Positions 1 through 8,126 of a stretch of DNA of 64,000 bases are shown piece by piece. The number at the start of each line of letters is the position of its first letter. The first letter of the stretch is position 1. The notes beneath the pieces were generated by a model. The model was not told where the DNA came from. It saw only the letters and a program-made list of their open reading frames with translations, and did not search any database. This DNA is from an uncultured Bacteroidales bacterium (GTDB lineage: Bacteria; Bacteroidota; Bacteroidia; Bacteroidales; Muribaculaceae): positions 176,998-240,997 of the forward strand of contig CACZNH010000002.1 of the NCBI GenBank assembly GCA_902782465.1, in the 5' to 3' direction. The position numbers were made by a program, and so were the translations under genes.

Positions 1-79
1 ACATGCGCCACACGTGCCAGCCCACATAACCCTGCATGAGGAGCATCACGGTCAATACCACTATGAAGAATTTTGCCAT
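1..79 (-). CDS. N-terminus of a membrane-anchored protein, possibly metallophosphoesterase (partial)
   Basis: Only the first 26 codons lie in the window; the gene runs off the left edge. The peptide starts MAKFFIVVLTVMLLMQGY and is a hydrophobic membrane segment followed by GWHVWRM. Bacteroidales metallophosphoesterases often begin with a short membrane helix and an N-G-Y-x-x-W/R-x-W pattern like this, but no catalytic residue is visible, so the family is inference. The start is supported by a Bacteroidales -7 box on the minus strand about 30 bases upstream (108-115). It is divergent from the M64 peptidase. Confidence 0.5.
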   Translation of the reverse strand, partial: MAKFFIVVLTVMLLMQGYVGWHVWRM

Positions 80-107
80 ATTTCAGTATCTCAATTGATT
101 TGGGGTG

Positions 108-115
108 CAAAAGTA
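108..115 (-). promoter_or_regulatory. -7 box of the divergent left-edge gene
   Basis: On the minus strand this reads TACTTTTG, matching the Bacteroidales TAnnTTTG -7 element, about 29 bases upstream of the ATG at 79. No clear TTTG was found at the -33 position. Confidence 0.5.
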
Positions 116-139
116 GTAAAAAAGTTTCTAAAAAAGCAG

Positions 140-147
140 TATATTTG
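140..147 (+). promoter_or_regulatory. -7 box of the M64 peptidase gene
   Basis: TATATTTG matches TAnnTTTG and lies 13 bases upstream of the ATG at 161. No good -33 TTTG is present at the usual 19-21 base spacing. Confidence 0.5.
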
Positions 148-160
148 CAGTACTAAAATT

Positions 161-1582
161 ATGAAGACTATGAAGAGAATCTTTCTAACCGTTGCTGTCC
201 TTTTTCTTGCCATGACCACCATGGCACAGCAGTTCGACGAATTCTTCGATGGACGCACGCTGCGACTTGATTATGTGTTTGCGGGCAATCACGATGCCCA
301 GCAGATATATCTGGAACAGATGTATGTAACCCCGCAATGGGCTGGCCGTAAGAGCCGCTTGGCCGAAGTGCCCCTCCAGGGTAATGGCCAAATCCGGGTC
401 AAGGACCATGCCACGGGCCAGGTGCTGTTTGTACACACCTTCTCGACACTGTTCCAGGAGTGGCTGGCAACCGAGGAAGCGACTAAGGTCAGCAAAGCCT
501 TTGCCACAAGTTACAACGTGCCCATGCCCAAGCAGGCTGTGGACATCACCGTGTCGTTGACCGATTTCCACGGCAAGGTTGTGACAAGTCTTACACACAC
601 CGTTGACCCTGCCGATATCCTTATCCGCCAGATTGGCGACAACGGCATCCCACACCATTATATTTGGAAAGGGAAGACAGTAGGGCCTCGCCTTGGCGTG
701 GCCGACCAGCCTGGCAAACGTGACTATACGCCCACCGAGGGTCCCCTTGACGGTGAGCCAGACATTACCGAGTGTATCGACCTGGTGATTGTTGCCGAGG
801 GTTATACACGTGGCCAGATGGGTAAGTTCTACGGTGATTGCCAGCGCGTGGTCGATGCCTTGTTTGCCCATGAGCCGTTCACCTCGATGAAAAATCGCTT
901 CAATGTCGTTGCTGTGGCTGCCGAGTCGCTTACCAGCGGCCCCAGTGTGCCCCACTTGGGACGATGGAGTGATACTCCCGTTGGCACACACTATGACACC
1001 TTCTATAGCGACCGCTACCTGATGACACAGGACATCCATCGCCTCTATGACCTATTGTCAGGTGTTCCCTTTGAGCACATCATCGTGCTGGTTAACAGCG
1101 ACACTTATGGTGGCGGTGGCATTTACAATCAGGTGACAGTCACAACTAGTGACCATCCCACCTTCCATCAGGTGCTGGTTCATGAGTTTGGCCATGCCTA
1201 TGCCGGCTTGGGTGACGAATATTTCTATGACGATGCCTATGAATCGATGTATCCTGCTGACACTGAGCCCTGGGAGCCGAATCTGACGACATTGGTCGAT
1301 TTTCAGAGCAAGTGGGCCGACATGCTTCCCAAGGGAACAGCGATTCCCACGCCTCCTGATCCCAAGGTGCCCAACTATCGCGAAATCAAGAACGAGAAGG
1401 AACAGCGCCTGCTGGATGCTGCAACACAGCGCGTGGGCGTGTTTGAGGGTGGGGGATACCAATCCAAGGGCGTTTACCGTCCAGCCCAGGAGTGTCGCAT
1501 GAAAATCAATGAGGTAAGGGATTTCTGCCCCGTCTGCTCCCGTGCTATCCAGCGCATCACAGACTTCTACACAGCCCATTAA
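161..1582 (+). CDS. Secreted M64-family zinc metallopeptidase
   Basis: A 473-residue protein with a signal peptide (start MKTMKRIFL, hydrophobic core, ending near MAQQ), so it is likely exported to the periplasm or surface. The zinc-binding motif HEFGHAYAGLGDEY is at residues 341-354, the signature of peptidase family M64 (IgA peptidase-like) common in Bacteroidales. An N-terminal beta-rich M64_N-type domain is followed by a linker at about 165-195 and then the catalytic domain. An open frame extends upstream to position 14, but the signal peptide and the -7 box at 140 favour the start at 161; ATG 170 is also possible. Residues about 174-182 of the linker (VGPRLGVAD) are encoded by a copy of a dispersed palindromic repeat (680-705). 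The substrate is unknown. Confidence 0.85.
   Translation: MKTMKRIFLTVAVLFLAMTTMAQQFDEFFDGRTLRLDYVFAGNHDAQQIYLEQMYVTPQWAGRKSRLAEVPLQGNGQIRVKDHATGQVLFVHTFSTLFQEWLATEEATKVSKAFATSYNVPMPKQAVDITVSLTDFHGKVVTSLTHTVDPADILIRQIGDNGIPHHYIWKGKTVGPRLGVADQPGKRDYTPTEGPLDGEPDITECIDLVIVAEGYTRGQMGKFYGDCQRVVDALFAHEPFTSMKNRFNVVAVAAESLTSGPSVPHLGRWSDTPVGTHYDTFYSDRYLMTQDIHRLYDLLSGVPFEHIIVLVNSDTYGGGGIYNQVTVTTSDHPTFHQVLVHEFGHAYAGLGDEYFYDDAYESMYPADTEPWEPNLTTLVDFQSKWADMLPKGTAIPTPPDPKVPNYREIKNEKEQRLLDAATQRVGVFEGGGYQSKGVYRPAQECRMKINEVRDFCPVCSRAIQRITDFYTAH
680..705. repeat. Palindromic repeat copy 1, inside the M64 gene
   Basis: Twenty-six bases here are identical to 46135-46160 and about 22 of 26 match the reverse complement of 55321-55346. 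The centre is the palindrome CGCCTTGGCG flanked by GGCC on both sides. It is in frame and encodes part of the linker of the M64 peptidase. Confidence 0.8.
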
Positions 1583-1599
1583 AGGCTGGGAAATATGTT

Positions 1600-1617
1600 A
1601 CAACGGGCGCGCGTTGT
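1600..1617. terminator. Inverted repeat between convergent genes
   Basis: ACAACG and CGTTGT flank a six-base loop, giving a short GC-containing stem between the stops of the M64 gene and the NlpC/P60 gene. There is no clear T-tract, so terminator function is inferred from position only. It touches the stop codon of the minus-strand gene. Confidence 0.4.
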
Positions 1618-2252
1618 CACTTGGTGATGACGCGCGCTGCTGTATGGAAATGGGTGGCGTAATAGTTCTGCCGCAGGTCATCGACGGCAACACCGCGCGA
1701 CGATGAGGCGTGAACAAACTTGTAGTCTTTCAGGTAAATGCCCACATGGGAGACGTGGCCGTCGCTGCTGGTAATGAAGAACACAAGGTCGCCCTCACGC
1801 AGGTCGTCCACGTCGATGGGTTTGCAGTTCTCCTCCAGCATGCGGGCAGAGTTGCGGTGCACCTTGATGTCATAGACTTTGAGATAAACCTCCATGACTA
1901 GGCCCGAACAGTCGGTGCCCTCGCCACAGGTGTGGGCGGCATAGACGTATGGCGTACCTAGCCAGCGCTTGAGCTCTTTATACAGCTCCTTGTTGTCCTT
2001 CCTGCCCAGCTTGATGTCCAGGCGTGCCCACTCGTCACTAACGAGGCCGTGGCCAGCTGGCGTAATGATGTTTTTGTTTTCTTTGGAGCGAGTGGTGTTT
2101 GTGCCGTCATCCGAAAACGAACCGCTGCGGTTGCGTCTTTCGTCGTAGGGGCGGTAGGTGTGGGTGTTGTTGCTTGATGTACGGCATGATACTACTGGCA
2201 GCGACAAGAATATCGCCGCTGCCAGGTATAGTATCTTTTTGCCGCTTAGCAT
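1617..2252 (-). CDS. NlpC/P60 family cell-wall hydrolase lipoprotein
   Basis: A 211-residue lipoprotein: a signal peptide with lipobox Cys at 23 (VVSC) is followed by a Ser/Asn/Thr-rich linker and a C-terminal NlpC/P60 domain from about residue 85. The catalytic triad is visible as Cys115 (GTDCSGLV), His169 (HVSHVGIYL) and His181. This family cleaves peptide stems of peptidoglycan, often gamma-D-Glu-diamino acid bonds, and the lipid anchor would place it on the inner face of the outer membrane. It is the last gene of the nusB-to-NlpC minus-strand run, separated from the DUF5606 gene by a five-unit heptamer array. Confidence 0.9.
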   Translation of the reverse strand: MLSGKKILYLAAAIFLSLPVVSCRTSSNNTHTYRPYDERRNRSGSFSDDGTNTTRSKENKNIITPAGHGLVSDEWARLDIKLGRKDNKELYKELKRWLGTPYVYAAHTCGEGTDCSGLVMEVYLKVYDIKVHRNSARMLEENCKPIDVDDLREGDLVFFITSSDGHVSHVGIYLKDYKFVHASSSRGVAVDDLRQNYYATHFHTAARVITK

Positions 2253-2255
2253 AAA

Positions 2256-2290
2256 AACTGCTAAAAGCTAATAGCTAACTGCTAAAAGCA
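2256..2290 (-). repeat. Heptamer array A (5 units)
   Basis: Five exact 7-base units; plus-strand units are AANNGCT (AACTGCT, AAAAGCT, AATAGCT, AACTGCT, then AAAAGCA). In the sense of the downstream minus-strand gene (NlpC/P60) they read as units containing TTAG, so a TAG occurs every 7 bases. The array ends 3 bases before the start codon. Confidence 0.8.
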
Positions 2291-2292
2291 AA

Positions 2293-2733
2293 TTATTCTT
2301 TTGTCTCCTCGGTAGTCTCCTCGGACTTGCCTTCCTCTTCCTCCTTGGCGGTGAAATCGGTCATTCCGGCATCTACAAGAATATTGTACCAGGCGATGAT
2401 TTTCTTGATGTCGCTGTTGTGGACGCGCTCGTTATCCCAATTCTCCAGTACACCGCCCATGAACTCATGGAGCTGGTCGGGTGTGGTGTAAGCCTTGGCG
2501 TCAACCACCTTGCCGTCAAACTTCTTGAGAGCATTCTCCAGCACCTGTGACAAGGGTACATCCTCGCTGGTGGTGAAAATGGAAATATCACCCAGTGACA
2601 TCACGCGCTCACGTGAATGGATGGGAAAACGGCGGCCTGCGGGAATAGTTTCAACCAGCAGCATATTCTTGCCGTAGGATACGAGTTGATAAAGTCCGGG
2701 ACGTCCCGAGATAGATAAAATTTTCTTCAGCAT
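2293..2733 (-). CDS. DUF5606 family protein
   Basis: A 146-residue protein beginning MLKKILSISGRPGLYQLVS, the characteristic start of DUF5606, a small conserved Bacteroidota protein of unknown function. The C-terminus is a highly acidic Glu/Thr tail (about residues 128-146), probably disordered. The open frame extends 35 codons further upstream into coaE, but the start at 2733 matches the family. It lies directly after coaE in the nusB operon, an arrangement usual in Bacteroidales, suggesting a housekeeping role. No catalytic motif is visible. Confidence 0.85.
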   Translation of the reverse strand: MLKKILSISGRPGLYQLVSYGKNMLLVETIPAGRRFPIHSRERVMSLGDISIFTTSEDVPLSQVLENALKKFDGKVVDAKAYTTPDQLHEFMGGVLENWDNERVHNSDIKKIIAWYNILVDAGMTDFTAKEEEEGKSEETTEETKE

Positions 2734-2749
2734 AATTGTTATTAAAGTT

Positions 2750-3331
2750 TTATAGTAGTTTAATGACTTGAGGGAGAAGAGGAGTGATGTTGTCGTTGAC
2801 AAGGATGTGTTCGCCGTCGGCAAGGGTGTCTTCATCACGTTGTGCCGCTATGCGTTCCTTTACTTGTGCTGCGGTGAGGCCGCTACGGGTCATAACACGG
2901 TCGATGCGCAACTGCTCGGGGGCGGTGACATGCCACACGTCATCCACAACCCTGTCGAGTCCAGCGGTTCGCAGCAGGGCGGTCTCGACAAAGGCGATTG
3001 TGGCACCTGCATCGGCTTGTTCCTCAGCCCAACGGATGAGGTCGGTTGCCGTAGCGGGATGAACGATGGCATTGAGCCTTGTCAGGGCATTGGGGTCACT
3101 GAATGCCACAGCACTCAGGTGAGCGCGGTTCAGAGAACCGTCATTCAGGTAAGTCTCTTCGCCGAAGGCTTCAGCCAACTGCTGACGCACCATGGAATCC
3201 TGGGTCATCAATTGCTTGGCACGTGAGTCACAGTCATAGACCTGAAAGCCCATCACGTTGACGAGACGTGAGACCACGCTCTTGCCGCTGCCGATGCCGC
3301 CTGTTATAGCGATTAACCTCATTCTGCTCAA
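2750..3331 (-). CDS. coaE: Dephospho-CoA kinase
   Basis: Phosphorylates the 3'-hydroxyl of dephospho-CoA, the last step of coenzyme A synthesis. The 193-residue protein has the P-loop GGIGSGKS at residues 11-18, a CoA-binding-type region (DSRAKQLM) and the HPAT motif of the family. The ATG at 3331 overlaps the ybbR stop by four bases (ATGA), which suggests translational coupling; an internal ATG at 3322 (MRLIAITGG) would also give a complete kinase. Its operon sits next to the operon that carries coaBC, so two CoA steps lie within 7 kb. Confidence 0.95.
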   Translation of the reverse strand: MSRMRLIAITGGIGSGKSVVSRLVNVMGFQVYDCDSRAKQLMTQDSMVRQQLAEAFGEETYLNDGSLNRAHLSAVAFSDPNALTRLNAIVHPATATDLIRWAEEQADAGATIAFVETALLRTAGLDRVVDDVWHVTAPEQLRIDRVMTRSGLTAAQVKERIAAQRDEDTLADGEHILVNDNITPLLPQVIKLL

Positions 3332-4290
3332 TGCTTCTCGATGATGTATTCAACACTGTCGTGTGAGAGTTTCACGTCTTGATAAGCGGCGGGTATTTCT
3401 CCGATATGAACCATCACCTTGTTGCTGGTGGAGTTGAAGTCAACGGAATTGTAATCGACGACAGCTGTGATGCCCGATTCGTCATTGATGCGGCTCATGG
3501 GAGAGCGGTAACTCACTTCCACATCACTCGGGAAGAGAAGCATCTTCAAGCCCGGAGGCGCGTTGCGGACAACAATCTTGACCGAACGCTTTTGGGACTT
3601 GAGTTTCTCGATAGGCACCATGATGTCGATGGCACGAGGCTCAACAACAGCACCGCTGATAGGCGCAATGGTGACCTTGCGGCGCAACGTGTCAGTCAAG
3701 TCAGTCTCCTCAACATGGTAGGTGAAAACCTCGTTGATATCACTCAGCGTCTTGGCATCGCTGAAGACGAGTACCGAGTCCTGGCTCTGTATGAGCGCTC
3801 CGAACAGGGTGTAGTCTTCGCGCGGCTCGACTATGATATCGGTTTTGACAGGTACCTTCTTTCCGGGCAAGTCGGTGAAGCGGATATTGATGTTCTCGGG
3901 CAAGACACTGACAATAGTGGCATGCTTGTTCAAAATGCCCGCCAAGGCCTTCTTGAGATGGCTCTGGTCCACCTTGAAGTAACCGCTGCCGTCGTTATAG
4001 TCACTGAAGCGCAACGTCAGGGGCTGGCTCTTGCGGAACAGATAGGAGAAGAACCGATAACCGCGGTCTGTCACCGTGACAGTGAGTGTGTCAGGCACCC
4101 TCGACAGCAGGTGGACATTGCGGGGCAAATTGATTTTGACCGGTACTTCAATATCAAGTTTCACGTCACGGTTAAAGGTCAGGAAACTCCAGAATACTGC
4201 CGAGATGACAACAAACATCAGGTAGAGCAGAATCGACCTGGTTCGAGGCGATTGCTGCATCTTGTCCCGTATGTTGTCCCAGAGTTGCAT
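3328..4290 (-). CDS. YbbR-domain protein (CdaR-like)
   Basis: A 320-residue protein with one N-terminal transmembrane helix at about residues 19-39, followed by a chain of YbbR-type beta-rich repeats facing the periplasm. In Firmicutes a YbbR protein (CdaR) regulates the c-di-AMP cyclase CdaA; whether that applies here is inference, as no cyclase gene is in the window. It lies between yajC and coaE in a conserved Bacteroidales cluster and overlaps coaE by four bases. Confidence 0.85.
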   Translation of the reverse strand: MQLWDNIRDKMQQSPRTRSILLYLMFVVISAVFWSFLTFNRDVKLDIEVPVKINLPRNVHLLSRVPDTLTVTVTDRGYRFFSYLFRKSQPLTLRFSDYNDGSGYFKVDQSHLKKALAGILNKHATIVSVLPENINIRFTDLPGKKVPVKTDIIVEPREDYTLFGALIQSQDSVLVFSDAKTLSDINEVFTYHVEETDLTDTLRRKVTIAPISGAVVEPRAIDIMVPIEKLKSQKRSVKIVVRNAPPGLKMLLFPSDVEVSYRSPMSRINDESGITAVVDYNSVDFNSTSNKVMVHIGEIPAAYQDVKLSHDSVEYIIEKH

Positions 4291-4329
4291 GTCTTAACCT
4301 GTCGCGATGATGACTGTCACAGTTGTATT

Positions 4330-4650
4330 TTAGGCGTTGGTGGTAACGTCCTGCATCGACTGATAGATGGAGTTCTTATCAATCTTGATGGTCACGTTGT
4401 TGTCAATCTCCAGCAGCACATGGTCGTCTTTGACCTCGCGGATGCGGCCATAGATGCCGCCGGCGGTCATCACCTTGTCGCCCTTCTGGAGGTTGTTGCG
4501 GAATTCATTGATTTTTTTCTGTTTTTTCTTTTGCGGTGCAATCATCATGAAATAGACAATCGCGAATAGGGCTACCATCATCAGCAGCATGGACATGCCA
4601 CCGCCTCCGGGAGGTGTCGGGTTTGCTTGCAGTAAAATTGTGTTAAGCAT
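4330..4650 (-). CDS. yajC: Preprotein translocase subunit YajC
   Basis: A 106-residue protein with a short N-terminal region, one transmembrane helix (about residues 20-37), a basic patch (QKKKQKK) and a small cytoplasmic beta domain containing KGDKVMTAGGIYG, the YajC hallmark. It is an accessory subunit of the SecDF-YajC complex that assists Sec-dependent export. SecDF is not in the window. It is the second gene of the nusB operon. Confidence 0.93.
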   Translation of the reverse strand: MLNTILLQANPTPPGGGGMSMLLMMVALFAIVYFMMIAPQKKKQKKINEFRNNLQKGDKVMTAGGIYGRIREVKDDHVLLEIDNNVTIKIDKNSIYQSMQDVTTNA

Positions 4651-4690
4651 AATTGTTGAAATTATTAGATGAATAATTGTTTTTAGTCAT

Positions 4691-5623
4691 TTATTGCTTG
4701 AGCAGTTTGCCGTCTTTGCGCAGCAGTTTGACAGCATTGTTGAGGATGCCGTTCACAAACTTGCCGCTGGCGGCAGTGCTGAAGTTCTTGGCCAACTCGA
4801 TGTACTCGTTAAGTGTCACGGCAACGGGAATCTTATCGAATGAGCGCAGCTCGGCAAGGGCAGCACACATGATGATGCGGTCCATGAGCACGATGCGGTC
4901 CTTGTCCCAGCGGCTTTCCTCGACTAGATTGTCGATAATCTCGTTGTTCTCGGGCATTTGAGTCACAGTGGCACTGAACAGTTCCTTGCCGAAGTCTCCG
5001 TCCTCTTCGTCCTTGAACATCGGCAGGATAGCATCCTCGGCCCCTTCTGCGATGCGACGGAAAGTCTTGCAAACGAACTGACCCATCAAGTCAATATCGT
5101 CCTCAGTCCAGTAGAGCGAACGCTGCTCGATAGCATCAACCATGTTCTCGTCGGGCAGGATGACCTGCTTGATGAGATGTTGCCACAGCTGGCTGTCGTC
5201 GGCTATGCTGTCCTCGGTGGATGACATGTATTCTTGGTACACGTCACTCTTGATGATCTTGTCAAGCACCAGACGCTCCAGGATGGGGTCGTCATTCCAT
5301 GTTACCGTGTGTTCCTGGGCATACTGTTGCAACTCCTCGTTGGCAGCCATTGCTGCGACGAGGCGGTTGTTGACAAACTTCATGTTGGGATTCAGCTCCT
5401 CTTCCGTCGGCATGTACTTGTTGCGAGCTTCGTCAAGACGCATTTCCTGCAAGTGGGTCAACTCCACGGGAAGACGCATCAGGTAGTGGTACAACTCGTA
5501 GGTCTTGGAAAGGCTCGCATCAAGGTCCTTGAGCGCCTTGTTGAGCGTGCACTCGGGACGTGTGAGGATATAGGAGTACAGATTCTGTACGACTTTGGCG
5601 CGGATTAAAACTCGATTGATCAT
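4691..5623 (-). CDS. nusB: Transcription antitermination factor NusB (long Bacteroidota form)
   Basis: A 310-residue protein, about twice the length of proteobacterial NusB. The start MINRVLIRAKVVQNLYSY and the C-terminal block with RSFDKIPVAVTLNEYIELAK and FVNGILNNAV match the NusB fold; the extra middle region (about residues 60-190) is usual in Bacteroidota. It binds boxA RNA with NusE (S10) in rRNA antitermination. The frame opens 17 codons upstream, but the start at 5623 fits the family and follows a -7 box at 5644. It is the first gene of the operon nusB-yajC-ybbR-coaE-DUF5606-NlpC/P60. Confidence 0.93.
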   Translation of the reverse strand: MINRVLIRAKVVQNLYSYILTRPECTLNKALKDLDASLSKTYELYHYLMRLPVELTHLQEMRLDEARNKYMPTEEELNPNMKFVNNRLVAAMAANEELQQYAQEHTVTWNDDPILERLVLDKIIKSDVYQEYMSSTEDSIADDSQLWQHLIKQVILPDENMVDAIEQRSLYWTEDDIDLMGQFVCKTFRRIAEGAEDAILPMFKDEEDGDFGKELFSATVTQMPENNEIIDNLVEESRWDKDRIVLMDRIIMCAALAELRSFDKIPVAVTLNEYIELAKNFSTAASGKFVNGILNNAVKLLRKDGKLLKQ

Positions 5624-5643
5624 AGTATCTTGTATTGAACTTG

Positions 5644-5675
5644 CAAAGTTAGTGAAAAAAGGCGGTACGGGCAAC
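5644..5675 (-). promoter_or_regulatory. Promoter of the nusB operon
   Basis: The minus strand carries TAACTTTG (5644-5651) as a -7 box and TTG (5672-5674) as a partial -33 box with 20 bases between, about 21 bases upstream of the nusB ATG. Confidence 0.6.
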
Positions 5676-5686
5676 GAATTGGGCGG

Positions 5687-6445
5687 TTATTTCACCGATT
5701 GCCCGTCACCGAGACGCTGACGTACGACTTCATAGATGATGATGCCGCCTGCTACCGACACATTCAGGGAGTTGATGTGACCGAACTCGGGAATCAGCAC
5801 CTGTGTGTCGCACAATTTCATGATTTCGGGAGAAATGCCTTTGTCCTCAGAGCCCAAGACGATGGCAACAGGACCGGTGAAATCGCCCTGGGTGTAAGGC
5901 ATCTGGCTCTTGTCGCTGGTGCCCACAACTTTAAAACCGCTGTCGCGCAGCAGCTTGACGGCACGCACCAGATTGTGCTCGCGGCACACGGGCAGATAGT
6001 TCAGTGCTCCGGCCGAAGTCTTGACGGCATCGGCATTGACACTGACACTTTCACGGTCAGGGATAACGATAGCGCTCACGCCGGCACACTCGCAGGTGCG
6101 GGCCACGGCGCCGAAGTTGCGCACGTCGGTAACACCGTCAAGCACCACGATGAACGGATTCTCGCCATTGTCAAACAATTGTGGCACGATGTCCTCGACG
6201 CGGTAATAGGTCACGGCTGCCAGCAGGGCAAGCACACCCTGGTGATTGCCGCGCGTGATACGGTCAATCTTCTGTACGGGTACCCGCTGAACGGGAACAC
6301 GCAACTCACGGGCACGTTCGGCTATTGCTTGGGCGGTCTCGGCATTCAGTGTTTTGCTCAGCAGGATTTTGTCAATATCCTTGCCGGCGTCAATCGCTTC
6401 CTGAACGGCATGCACGCCGTAGATGTATTGGGTCTTGTCTATCAT
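5687..6445 (-). CDS. rlmB: 23S rRNA 2'-O-ribose methyltransferase RlmB (SpoU family)
   Basis: Methylates the 2'-OH of a guanosine in the peptidyl-transferase loop of 23S rRNA (G2251 in E. coli numbering) using SAM. The 252-residue protein has an N-terminal RNA-binding domain (about 1-80) and a C-terminal SPOUT knot: motif 1 VRNFGAVART around Asn110, motif 2 LGSEDKGI at about 197-204 and motif 3 IPEFGHINSLNVSVA at about 218-232. It is the last gene of the dnaN minus-strand operon, with a 1-base gap to recN. RlmB and TrmH differ subtly; length and the N-terminal domain favour RlmB. Confidence 0.9.
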   Translation of the reverse strand: MIDKTQYIYGVHAVQEAIDAGKDIDKILLSKTLNAETAQAIAERARELRVPVQRVPVQKIDRITRGNHQGVLALLAAVTYYRVEDIVPQLFDNGENPFIVVLDGVTDVRNFGAVARTCECAGVSAIVIPDRESVSVNADAVKTSAGALNYLPVCREHNLVRAVKLLRDSGFKVVGTSDKSQMPYTQGDFTGPVAIVLGSEDKGISPEIMKLCDTQVLIPEFGHINSLNVSVAGGIIIYEVVRQRLGDGQSVK

Positions 6446-6446
6446 A

Positions 6447-8111
6447 TTATTTCTTATTGTTCTTAATCAGTGATTTGGCATTATCGATGGCGGCTTGGTT
6501 AAGGTCTTTGCCGCTCAGCATCCTGGCAATCTCCATAATATGCTCCTCGGCATCCAGTGTTTCGACGTGGGTGAGTGTCTCGTTGGCGTTGTCTGCCTTA
6601 TAGACACGCAAGTGGTGGTCGCCATGAGCGGCAACTTGCGGCAGGTGGGTGATGGCGATGACTTGGATAGTTTGGGCAATCCCTGCCATCATCTCGCCAA
6701 TCATGTTGGCGACATCGCCGCTGACACCGGTATCCACCTCGTCAAAGATGATGCTCGGCAGGCGCATGTGACGGGCGATGATGGCTTTGATACACAGCAT
6801 CACGCGGGAAATCTCGCCACCCGAGGCCGTGTCTTTGACAGGCATCGGTTGCTGGTTCTTGTTGAAGGCCATCAGGAATTCTGCATTGTCGGTACCGCTT
6901 GCCGTCAAGTCGGTAGTGCTGATGTTGGCATCGAAGGCGATATTTTTCAACCCAAGCGGCAAAGCGGCCGCCAACAATTCCTTCTTGAAGCGTTCGGCAG
7001 CCTTCTTGCGCCTCGATGACAACTCTTTGGCAATCTCCATGGCGGCGTCATGTGCTGCGGTGACGCGTTGGGCTAATGCCTCGAGAGTTTCGTCATTATG
7101 TTCTATCTCATTCAGCTGACGCTCATAGCTATGCTGAATTTCCAACAGCTGGTTCACGTCACGAACATTGTGTTTGCGCAGCAACGTGTAGATGATGTCC
7201 AGACGTTCGTTGACACGGGCCAGCTCGGCCGGGTCGTCATTGAGTGTGTCAGTGGTATTGCTTACGCTGTGGGCAATGTCCTTGAGGTCGATGAGGGCGT
7301 TACGTACTCTTGATGAAAAACCCTCGACGTCGTTCAAGGTAGATTCAGCCTCCTCCAAACGTTGCGCTACAGCCGTGAGGCGGTCCAGGATGCTGTTCTC
7401 ATCGCCGTTGAGCTCATTCTCAACTATCCAAAGTGTTTCCTTGAGCTCATTGACATGGCTCAGTTTGCTTTGCATCGATTCAAGATGCTGGTCTTCGTCG
7501 GACTGTAACTGCAATTCTGTCAATTGGTCTAACTGGAAACGGATATAATCCTGCTCACCGCGCAGTTTCTCAATGGCGCGACGGGTTTCCTCGAGTTCGC
7601 GCGAGGCATCGCGATAGTCATGAAAGACCGAACGGTATCGGTCCAGCATGTCGCGGTTATCGGCAATGCTGTCGAGAATGGAGAGTTGGAAAGCAGGTTG
7701 CGAAAGCAGCATGTTGCTGTGTTGGGAGTGGATGTCCAGCAGCCGGGTGCTCAGTTCACGCAATGTGCCCAGTTGGACAGGAGTGTCGTTGATAAATGCG
7801 CGTGAACGGCCGTTGGGCGACAACTCTCTCCTGACCAGGCATTCATGTTCGTCCCAGTCAATATCGTTATCCTCAAAGAATGATTCCAATTGATAACCGT
7901 CGATGTCAAAGGTTGCCTCCACGACAGTCTTGGCGGCCTTGTCACGGATGGCCTTGGTGTCGGCACGCTCACCCATGATGAGTGACAAGGCGCCGAGGAT
8001 GATGGATTTTCCTGCGCCGGTCTCGCCTGTGATGATAGTCAAGCCACCGGCAAACTCAATATCAAGTTTGCGAATGAGGGCATAATTAGAAATATGCAGG
8101 AGCTTTATCAT
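6447..8111 (-). CDS. recN: DNA repair protein RecN
   Basis: A 554-residue SMC-like ATPase used in double-strand break repair. It has Walker A GETGAGKS at residues 29-36, long coiled-coil arms (about 160-370), the signature region DTASGGEISRVMLCI and Walker B IIFDEVDTGVSG near residue 455. The length is typical. It lies between the DUF4835 gene and rlmB in a conserved Bacteroidales operon. E. coli recN is SOS-controlled, but no LexA-type operator was recognised here. Confidence 0.95.
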   Translation of the reverse strand: MIKLLHISNYALIRKLDIEFAGGLTIITGETGAGKSIILGALSLIMGERADTKAIRDKAAKTVVEATFDIDGYQLESFFEDNDIDWDEHECLVRRELSPNGRSRAFINDTPVQLGTLRELSTRLLDIHSQHSNMLLSQPAFQLSILDSIADNRDMLDRYRSVFHDYRDASRELEETRRAIEKLRGEQDYIRFQLDQLTELQLQSDEDQHLESMQSKLSHVNELKETLWIVENELNGDENSILDRLTAVAQRLEEAESTLNDVEGFSSRVRNALIDLKDIAHSVSNTTDTLNDDPAELARVNERLDIIYTLLRKHNVRDVNQLLEIQHSYERQLNEIEHNDETLEALAQRVTAAHDAAMEIAKELSSRRKKAAERFKKELLAAALPLGLKNIAFDANISTTDLTASGTDNAEFLMAFNKNQQPMPVKDTASGGEISRVMLCIKAIIARHMRLPSIIFDEVDTGVSGDVANMIGEMMAGIAQTIQVIAITHLPQVAAHGDHHLRVYKADNANETLTHVETLDAEEHIMEIARMLSGKDLNQAAIDNAKSLIKNNKK

Positions 8112-8126
8112 GGCGAGGGGCTGAGG

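Noticed and set aside
185-1039. A 284-codon open frame antisense to the M64 gene
   Set aside because: No start context and no domain; the plus strand has a signal peptide and a zinc motif.
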